From the NCBI GenBank assembly GCA_035293845.1, contig DATGMB010000040.1, positions 1 through 25,598 on the forward strand: a stretch of 25,598 nt of DNA. Direction: 5' to 3'. Made by a program: the position numbers and the translations under genes. Of this stretch, positions 8,334-14,791 are shown in pieces; the stretch's first letter is position 1, and every line of letters begins with the position of its first letter. The notes below the pieces were generated by a model. That model did no database searches and was not told the origin of the DNA. It was given only the letters and a program-made list of their open reading frames with translations. The stretch comes from DATGMB01 sp035293845. GTDB lineage: Bacteria; Acidobacteriota; Terriglobia; Bryobacterales; Bryobacteraceae.

Positions 8334-8467
8334 CGGCAGAATTCTCCCGTTCCCCCGGATAAGTCGCCATTCGATGAATGAGGCTTTCCTTTCAATCGGT
8401 TAACCGGCAAACTGGCTTCAAGCCAGACGTGTAGGTTCCCGGTGCGCCGGGACTGGAGGGGAATTCT
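8334..8467. promoter_or_regulatory. Divergent intergenic region with three dyads, leader of the dehydratase operon
   Basis: This 134-base region separates the LMF gene (-) from the dehydratase-like gene (+). It holds a 10-base palindrome CGGTTAACCG (8397-8406), the dyad CTGGCTT-C-AAGCCAG (8412-8426), and a hairpin TCCCGG-TGCG-CCGGGA (8437-8452) that ends two bases before the GGAGG ribosome site (8455-8459) of the ATG at 8468. It must contain promoters for both directions, but I cannot place -35/-10 boxes. Confidence 0.5.
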
Positions 8468-10234
8468 ATGAGCACACAAACGTTCGAGCCGAAACCCATA
8501 CAGCCGCCCGCGGAACTCGTCCAGATTGGGAATTCGATCGAGGACACCATCCGCCAGCGGTTGGCCGAGGAGCGCGCGCGCCTGGAAGCGGAAGCCGGTT
8601 TGCGCCGGCACGAGGTCCACCACTTTAAGCGGCCGCAGGAGCGCCCGTTTACGAAAGATCAGCGCGGCCATACCACGCTGTTGTTCGGCGGCTTGACCTG
8701 GAAGCACGAAAAGCTGGTGCATGGAGCGCTCGAAGGGCTGGGCTACCGCGCCGAAGCCGTTCCGACCCCCAACGTGAAGGCGTTCCAGACGGGCAAGGAG
8801 TACGGCAACAACGGCCAGTGCAACCCGACTTATTTTACCGTCGGAAACCTCGTGCAGTACCTGCAAAGCCTCGAGGAGCAGGGGCTCACCAAGCAGGAGA
8901 TCATCGACCGGTACGTGTTCTTCACCGCCGGCGCCTGCGGTCCGTGCCGTTTCGGAATGTATGAGGCCGAATACCGCCTGGCGCTGCGTAACGCGGGCTT
9001 CGATGGATTCCGCGTGCTGTTGTTCCAGCAATCGGGCGGCCTGAGCCAGTCGGATGCCGAAGCCGGCCTCGAGATGAACCTGGATTTCTTCCTGGGCATC
9101 CTGAACGCGCTCAATTGCGGCGATGTGATGAACGAAGTTGCCTACGCGATCCGGCCGTTTGAAGTCCACCCCGGCGAAACGAACCGGGTGCTCGACGAGT
9201 CGATGGACTATCTGCACGAGGTCTTCCGCAAGAAGCAGCCGTGGAAGCTCGAGGGCAACCTGGCGGGTTTCCTGGGCGGCTTCAAGGACACCGCGGAGTA
9301 CATCGGCAAGTTCGTCAACCAGATCAAGGGCGATGATTACACGTCGGCGCTGCGGCACTGCCGCGACCGCTTCGACACCGTCGAGATCGACCGCCTGCGC
9401 GTGAAGCCGATCGTCAAAATCACGGGCGAATTCTGGGCCCAGACCACCGAGGGCGACGGCAACTTCAACATGTTCAGCTTCCTCGAACGCGAGGGAGCGC
9501 AGGTGCTGGTGGAGCCGATCGGCACCTGGATCATGTACATGATTCACCAGGTGGTGCAGAAGTACCGCGACTTCAAGGGCCTTGAGGAAGGCGCCGTGCT
9601 GCCGCCGCTGTGGAAGCTCGGTACGCGCGCCAAGATTGAGCTCAATTACCGGCAGAAGGTCGCCAAGCTCAAGCTCGCCGAAGCAATCTTCAAGAGCGAG
9701 TACCACAAGATCGTGGACGCGCTCGGCGGCATCGCGCACCACCTCGCCGACCAGTACGAGCTGCAGCGCCTCGGGCATCCCTTCTACAATTCGCGCGCCG
9801 GTGGCGGCGAGGGCCACCTGGAAGTCGCCAAGAACATCTACTACTCGAACAAGGACCTGGCGCACATGGTGCTCTCGTTGAAGCCGTTCGGCTGCATGCC
9901 TTCGACGCAGTCCGATGGGGCGCAATCGGCGGTGGTTTCGAACTACAAGGACATGATCTATCTGCCGATCGAGACCTCCGGCGAAGGTGAGATCAACGCC
10001 CACTCGCGCGTGCAGATGGCGCTCGGCGAAGCCAAGAACAAAGCGAAGAAGGAATTCGCCGAGGCGCTCGAGAAAAACGGCCTCACGCTGGAGCAATGCC
10101 GCGCCTGGGTCGAAGCGCATCCCGAATCGAAGCGGCCGATGTACCACGTGCCCCATACCAAGGGCGTGGTGGGGCAGGCGGCGAATTTCGTGTATCACAT
10201 TGCCGGGCAGATGAAGGCGGAGCGGGCGAGCTAA
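8468..10234 (+). CDS. 2-hydroxyacyl-CoA dehydratase (HgdB)-like / double-cubane-type component
   Basis: 588 residues. Matches the dehydratase-like half of the large 'CoA activase' proteins: VKPIVKITGEFW at 312-323, then NFNMFSFLEREGAQVLVEPIG, and near the C-terminus LKPFGCMPSTQSDGAQ (Cys476) and NAHSRVQMALGEAKNKAKK. Candidate Fe-S ligands are Cys118 (GQCNPTYF), Cys157 and Cys160 (GACGPCRFGMYE), Cys217, Cys298 and Cys476. In this family the component receives low-potential electrons from an ATP-hydrolysing activase and reduces or dehydrates a difficult substrate, or carries a double-cubane cluster. Substrate here is unknown: no CoA-transferase, ETF or acyl-CoA dehydrogenase gene is nearby. A GGAGG precedes the ATG. 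Its TAA (10232-10234) is immediately followed by the activase ATG, so the two should be made together. Confidence 0.8.
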   Translation: MSTQTFEPKPIQPPAELVQIGNSIEDTIRQRLAEERARLEAEAGLRRHEVHHFKRPQERPFTKDQRGHTTLLFGGLTWKHEKLVHGALEGLGYRAEAVPTPNVKAFQTGKEYGNNGQCNPTYFTVGNLVQYLQSLEEQGLTKQEIIDRYVFFTAGACGPCRFGMYEAEYRLALRNAGFDGFRVLLFQQSGGLSQSDAEAGLEMNLDFFLGILNALNCGDVMNEVAYAIRPFEVHPGETNRVLDESMDYLHEVFRKKQPWKLEGNLAGFLGGFKDTAEYIGKFVNQIKGDDYTSALRHCRDRFDTVEIDRLRVKPIVKITGEFWAQTTEGDGNFNMFSFLEREGAQVLVEPIGTWIMYMIHQVVQKYRDFKGLEEGAVLPPLWKLGTRAKIELNYRQKVAKLKLAEAIFKSEYHKIVDALGGIAHHLADQYELQRLGHPFYNSRAGGGEGHLEVAKNIYYSNKDLAHMVLSLKPFGCMPSTQSDGAQSAVVSNYKDMIYLPIETSGEGEINAHSRVQMALGEAKNKAKKEFAEALEKNGLTLEQCRAWVEAHPESKRPMYHVPHTKGVVGQAANFVYHIAGQMKAERAS

Positions 10235-13200
10235 ATGGATAATCACTTCCTCATCGGCATGGACGTCGGCTCGACCACGGTCAAGGCCGTGGTGATCGAC
10301 GAAGCGAGCGACCGCATCCTCTGGCAGGACTATCAGCGGCACGATACCAAGCAGCCGGAGAAGGTGCTCGAATTCTGCAAGCGGTTCGAGACGGAGATCG
10401 ACGGCTTCGCGGCCGAGCGCGCGCGCATGTTCATCACGGGCTCGGGCGGCAACGGCCTGACGAAATATCTCGGCGCCAAGTTCGTGCAGGAAGTGAACGC
10501 AGTTTCGCTGGCCGTCGAGCGGCTGTATCCGGAATGCGGTTCGGTGATCGAGCTCGGCGGGCAGGACGCCAAGATCATTATCTTCAAGAAAGATCCGGAA
10601 ACCGGCCGCAAGAAGAAGATCCCGTCGATGAACGACAAATGCGCCGGCGGAACCGGCGCGGTCATCGACAAGATCAACGCCAAGCTGCGCATCCCCGCCG
10701 AGCAGCTCTGCAAGATGGGCTACAAGGGCCTCAAGCTGCATCCGGTGGCCGGCAAGTGCGGGGTATTCGCGGAAACGGATATCAACGGCCTGCAGAAGAT
10801 GGGCGTGCCGCCCGACGAGCTGATGGCTTCTCTGTTCGAGGCCATCGTGATGCAGAACCTCTCAGTGCTGACGCGCGGCAATACGCTGCAGCCGGTGGTG
10901 CTGCTGCTCGGCGGCCCGAACTGCTACATCCAGGGCATGCGCGACTGCTGGAAGCACAACATCCCGAAGATCTGGGAGGAACGCAACACGCCGCTGCCCG
11001 AAGGCGTCCCGCCGGAGGACCTGATCCAGACGCCGGATAACGCACAATACTTCGCCGCGATCGGCTCGGTCGAATTCGGCAAGACCGAAGACGAAGGGGT
11101 CGGCCGCTATCTCGGCTACGAGAAGCTGGCGTGGTACATCGATATCGGCCGCGATGAAGAGAAGGCCAAGCGCGGCGGCACGGGCGGCCTCGCCAAGGAC
11201 GAAGCCGAGCTCGCGGCGTTCAAGGAAAAATACCGGCACAAGAAGTTCGTGCCCGCCACGTTCCAGCCCGGCGAAGTCGTCGAGGGCTTTATCGGCATCG
11301 ACGGCGGATCGACTTCGACCAAGGCCGTGCTGATCTCGAAGGATCACAAGCGCCGCATCCTGGCGAAGACGTATCAGCTCTCGAAGGGCAATCCGATCGA
11401 GGATACGGTCGAGGTGCTGCAAAAACTCGACCGGCAGATCCGGGATCAGGGCGCGGAACTGAAGATTTTGGGCGTCGGCACCACCGGGTATGCCAAGGAC
11501 ATCCTGAAAGACGTAATCGGTGCGGACGCCGCGCTGGTCGAAACTGTCGCCCACACCGAGGCCGGCCTGCACTTCTACGAGAACGTGGACGTGATCTGCG
11601 ACGTCGGCGGGCAGGATATCAAGATCATCATCCTGAAGAACGGCCGCGTGAAGGATTTCAAGCTGAACACGCAGTGTTCGGCGGGCAACGGCTACTTCCT
11701 GCAATCGACGGCGCAGGGCTTCAATGTGCCGGTCGAGCAGTACGCGGATACGGCATTCGGCGCCAAGGGCTTCCCCAGCTTCGGCTACGGCTGCGCGGTG
11801 TTCATGCAGTCCGATATTGTCGATTTCCAGCGGCAGGGATGGAAGCCGGAAGAGATCATGGCGGGGCTGTGCAACGTACTGCCGAAGAATATCTGGCTGT
11901 ACGTTTCGCAGATTCCGAACCTCTCGGCCATCGGCAGCCGCTTCCTGCTGCAGGGCGGCACGCAGTACAACCTGGCCGCGGTCAAGGCGCAGGTGGACTT
12001 CATCGAGTCGCGCTTCAAGGGCAAGGAAGTGCAGCCCGAGGTGATCGTCCACGAGCACTGCGGCGAAGCCGGCGCGATCGGCGCGGCGCTCGAAGCGGGG
12101 CGGCTGTGGGATAACGGCCGGCAGTCCACGTTCATCGGGCTCGAAGCCTGCAAGCACATTCAGTACAAGACGACGCGCAATGAAGCGACGCGCTGCTATT
12201 TTTGCAAGAACAAGTGCCTGCGCACCTTCATTGACGTCAAAACCACGCTGATCAATCCCGAATACCGGCCTCCGGCCAAAACCAAGGTGCCGCTCGAGCC
12301 CGGAGCGCAGCGGCTGATCATCGCCACCTGCGAGAAGGGCACGGTCGAAAATATCGACGAGATGCGCCAGATCAAGGGCAATCTCGACAAGGTGAAAAAG
12401 GAAAATCCGAACTTTGTCGAGATCGCGGCCAAGGCGGTGTTCCGCGTGCCGGATGTTCCGCTCGTCGCCGACGCGCCGCCGAAATTCCAGATCACCGCGG
12501 CGCAGAAGAAGCGCGCGGCGCTTATGAAGAAGCGCGCCGAACTGCGCATCGGCATGCCGCGCGTGCTGAACATGTACTCGCAGACGCCGGTGTTCACGGG
12601 CTATTTCGCATCGCTTGGGATTCAGGCGCAGAACATCGTTTATTCGGACTACACGTCGGAGGAGCTGTACAAGGAAGGCGCCAAGCGCGGAGCCATCGAC
12701 CCCTGCTTCCCCTCCAAGCTCGGCATTCCGCACGTGCACAATCTTCTGTACAAGGTGCACGCCAAGAAGCCGCTCGATATCATCTTTTTCCCGATGATCG
12801 ACTGCCTGACCAGCCCGCTCCAGGCGGTGCAGGCCAGCCGGTCGTGCCCGACGGTCGCGACCACGCCGGAAGCCGTGAAGGCCGCGTTCACCAAGGAAGG
12901 CGACCTGTTCGCGGAAAAAGGCGTGCTCTTCCTTGATACGTTCGTCAATCTCTCCAAGCCCGACCTCTTCGAGCGGCAGATGTACGAGCAGTTCAAGGAC
13001 ATCCTGGGCCTCTCGCCGGAAGAGAACAAGCGCGCCGTCGAGCAGGGCTACCGTGCGCTGGCGCAATTCGACAACGTCACCATGCGGGGCGCCGCGCGCG
13101 AGGTGCTGGAGCAACTGGAGCGCGAGGACCGGCTGGGTGTGGTGCTGCTCGGCCGCCCGTATCACAACGATCCGGGCGTGAACCACGAGATTCTCGAGGA

Positions 13201-13801
13201 GTTCCAGAAACTCGGCTATCCCGTGTTCGCGCAGGATTGCCTGCCGGTCGACGATGACATCATCTGGCGGCTGTTCGGCGATGAAGTCGAAGCCGGGGAG
13301 ATCCCGCATCCGATGGCCATCACCGATGTCTGGAAAAACTCCTACAGCGAGAACACCAGCCGCAAGGTGTGGGCCGCCAAGTATGTGGCGCGCCATCCCA
13401 ACCTGGTGGCGCTCGAGCTCTCCAGCTTCAAGTGCGGCCACGACGCGCCGATTTACACCGTCGTCGAGGAGATCGTCGAGCACTCCGGCACGCCGTACTT
13501 CTGCTTCAAGGATATCGATGAGAACAAGCCGACCGGGTCGATCAAGATCCGCGTCGAGACCATCGGCTACTTCCTCAAGCGGTACCGCGAAGACATGGTG
13601 CGGAACAAGCAGAAAGCCAACAGCATCGAGCAGCAGTTGCGCGATTTCGAGGCCCGGCTGCGGCGACAGATGCTGCGGGAGAAGCTGGAAGCGGACGCGC
13701 GCGTGCGCGACGCGTTCGAAACCGGCGCCATGCCGCAGATCCACGTGACCGTGGGTGCGCTGGCGGAGAGCCGGCCGGCCACGCACGTCTCCGGCGATTA
13801 G
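10235..13801 (+). CDS. Tandem BcrAD/BadFG-type activase ATPase fused to DUF2229 region
   Basis: 1188 residues. First ASKHA-type ATPase/activase domain: GMDVGSTTVK (8-17), KCAGGTG with Cys136, KCGVFAETD with Cys175. Second activase domain from about 350: GIDGGSTSTK (354-363), QCSAGNGY with Cys481, YGCAVFMQSD with Cys520. In each domain two Cys sit where HgdC-type activases hold the intersubunit [4Fe-4S] cluster. A CysX2CysX3Cys group (654, 657, 661) with Cys699 nearby may be another cluster or zinc site. From about 771 a DUF2229 region follows, with IDPCFPSK (Cys824), IDCLTSP (Cys857), RSCPTV (Cys871) and SSFKCGHDAP (Cys1067). Expected role: ATP-driven electron injection into the adjacent dehydratase-like protein. 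In the usual roughly 1400-residue single-chain relatives the dehydratase-like part is C-terminal; here it is a separate upstream gene. Confidence 0.88.
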   Translation: MDNHFLIGMDVGSTTVKAVVIDEASDRILWQDYQRHDTKQPEKVLEFCKRFETEIDGFAAERARMFITGSGGNGLTKYLGAKFVQEVNAVSLAVERLYPECGSVIELGGQDAKIIIFKKDPETGRKKKIPSMNDKCAGGTGAVIDKINAKLRIPAEQLCKMGYKGLKLHPVAGKCGVFAETDINGLQKMGVPPDELMASLFEAIVMQNLSVLTRGNTLQPVVLLLGGPNCYIQGMRDCWKHNIPKIWEERNTPLPEGVPPEDLIQTPDNAQYFAAIGSVEFGKTEDEGVGRYLGYEKLAWYIDIGRDEEKAKRGGTGGLAKDEAELAAFKEKYRHKKFVPATFQPGEVVEGFIGIDGGSTSTKAVLISKDHKRRILAKTYQLSKGNPIEDTVEVLQKLDRQIRDQGAELKILGVGTTGYAKDILKDVIGADAALVETVAHTEAGLHFYENVDVICDVGGQDIKIIILKNGRVKDFKLNTQCSAGNGYFLQSTAQGFNVPVEQYADTAFGAKGFPSFGYGCAVFMQSDIVDFQRQGWKPEEIMAGLCNVLPKNIWLYVSQIPNLSAIGSRFLLQGGTQYNLAAVKAQVDFIESRFKGKEVQPEVIVHEHCGEAGAIGAALEAGRLWDNGRQSTFIGLEACKHIQYKTTRNEATRCYFCKNKCLRTFIDVKTTLINPEYRPPAKTKVPLEPGAQRLIIATCEKGTVENIDEMRQIKGNLDKVKKENPNFVEIAAKAVFRVPDVPLVADAPPKFQITAAQKKRAALMKKRAELRIGMPRVLNMYSQTPVFTGYFASLGIQAQNIVYSDYTSEELYKEGAKRGAIDPCFPSKLGIPHVHNLLYKVHAKKPLDIIFFPMIDCLTSPLQAVQASRSCPTVATTPEAVKAAFTKEGDLFAEKGVLFLDTFVNLSKPDLFERQMYEQFKDILGLSPEENKRAVEQGYRALAQFDNVTMRGAAREVLEQLEREDRLGVVLLGRPYHNDPGVNHEILEEFQKLGYPVFAQDCLPVDDDIIWRLFGDEVEAGEIPHPMAITDVWKNSYSENTSRKVWAAKYVARHPNLVALELSSFKCGHDAPIYTVVEEIVEHSGTPYFCFKDIDENKPTGSIKIRVETIGYFLKRYREDMVRNKQKANSIEQQLRDFEARLRRQMLREKLEADARVRDAFETGAMPQIHVTVGALAESRPATHVSGD

Positions 13802-13848
13802 AGCCCGGCCTGTGGTGCAGGCGCCCATCGCCTGCACCGCGGGCTCTG
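13799..13848. repeat. Nested palindromic repeat, copy 1 (3' hairpin of the activase gene)
   Basis: The inner arms GGTGCAGGC (13814-13822) and GCCTGCACC (13830-13838) flank a 7-base loop. The outer arms AGAGCCCG (13800-13807) and CGGGCTCT (13840-13847) extend the stem and begin inside the activase TAG stop (13799-13801). About 10 bases later come T-rich runs (from 13858), so it may act as a terminator. The core 13809-13848 is repeated at 18195-18236. Confidence 0.7.
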
Positions 13849-13932
13849 GGTCACGCGTTTTTGACATTTTTTTACGCTCCCATAGCCCTTTCGAGTTCCC
13901 CTCCCAACCCCTGCCCGCGCGTCACATCTGGT

Positions 13933-14679
13933 ATGAAGACGTCATATTCAGCGCCAGCCATTCATACCGGCCTCGTCCCCGCCGTTCGCGCCCAGATCCC
14001 CGGCCTCGACTATTACGGCGAATGCCGCCCCGCGCGGGAGACCGCCTGGGAGTTCTTCGAATTCCTGCCGATGCACCGTACGAGCCTGGTCTGCTCACTT
14101 GGCCGGATCACGGGGCAGTCCGTTTCAGCCGCCTTCACGATGGCCAGCCTGCAGGCCTTCCTGCGCAGTCTTACGCGGCATCACCGCGGCAGCTTTGCGG
14201 GCGTGGTGCGCGATCTCAACCGCCTCGTTTACGAGATTTCGCCGGACAGCTTCCACGCCTCGCTGTTTTATGCCTGGATCGACCCCGTGCGCGGCCAGTT
14301 GCAGTACGTGAGCGCCGGCCACGGCCCGGTGCTGCTGATCCGTCCCGGCGAGCGAAGGGTTCGCCGTCTGGAGCACACCGGCACCGTGCTCGGCCTGAGC
14401 CTGCGCGTGGAATTCCGCCGGCGCGCCATCGACCTGCATCCGGGCGATCTGCTACTTGCCATGACGGACGGTGTCGCCGACTTCGTTCGCGAGGACGACA
14501 TCTGCGATTATCTCTGCCGCCGCCCCGGAGCGCGCCCGGTCGACATCGTCAGCCACGTCATCGATTCCGCGCGCGGAGCCGAAGACCGCACCGCGCTGGC
14601 CGTGCGGCTCCAGGCCCGCGGCGAAGCCCGCCTGTTCGAGAGCGGCGCGATCGAAGAGCTGGAGTGCCCGGCGGCATGA
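13933..14679 (+). CDS. SpoIIE/RsbU-type PPM phosphatase domain protein with altered metal site
   Basis: 248 residues from ATG 13933; a start at TTG 13861 is also in frame but would add a low-quality leader, and no strong ribosome site is seen. Most of the protein aligns by eye with the PPM phosphatase domain of SpoIIE/RsbU: YYGECRPARE (27-36), AAFTMASLQAFLRSL, YAWIDP, YVSAGHGPVLLI, LLLAMTDGVADFV (Asp179) and AEDRTALAV (Asp218). The family normally dephosphorylates Ser/Thr on anti-sigma-factor antagonists using two metal ions. Here GGDxYD reads AWEFFE (38-43), giving Glu for both Asp, and GDVSGKG reads GRITGQS (57-63), with Arg58 replacing a metal-binding Asp. It may be inactive or work as a binding protein. 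No kinase or STAS partner is adjacent. Confidence 0.75.
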   Translation: MKTSYSAPAIHTGLVPAVRAQIPGLDYYGECRPARETAWEFFEFLPMHRTSLVCSLGRITGQSVSAAFTMASLQAFLRSLTRHHRGSFAGVVRDLNRLVYEISPDSFHASLFYAWIDPVRGQLQYVSAGHGPVLLIRPGERRVRRLEHTGTVLGLSLRVEFRRRAIDLHPGDLLLAMTDGVADFVREDDICDYLCRRPGARPVDIVSHVIDSARGAEDRTALAVRLQARGEARLFESGAIEELECPAA

Positions 14680-14791
14680 TGGATTCGCCGCGGGTCTCAC
14701 CCCGCCCCGCGGACCCCTGGCGCCAGCCCTGCAAGCGCGCTGCGCCCGTTTGACTTTGACACCGCCTTCCCCTACCATCTCCTTAACCTGT

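Noticed and set aside
6038..8381. Long plus-strand open frames (309 and 509 codons) opposite the beta-propeller and LMF genes
   Set aside because: Arg/Ala/Glu-rich with no signal peptide or motifs; the opposite strand encodes clear protein families.
10862..13867. A 1001-codon open frame on the minus strand opposite the activase gene, and an 803-codon one at 8330-10741
   Set aside because: They are shadows of GC-rich codon usage: Arg/His/Leu/Val/Asp-heavy composition, no recognisable domain, and they lie exactly opposite two strongly conserved plus-strand genes.
13861..13890. TTGACA at 13861-13866 as a consensus -35 box for the phosphatase gene
   Set aside because: No acceptable -10 box lies 16-18 bases downstream, and the sequence is part of a T-rich tract after the activase hairpin, which explains it as well.
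14471..14791. Extended N-terminus of the S9 peptidase within the phosphatase gene
   Set aside because: It lies in the wrong frame inside another gene and has shadow-type composition; ATG 14792 gives a proper signal peptide.
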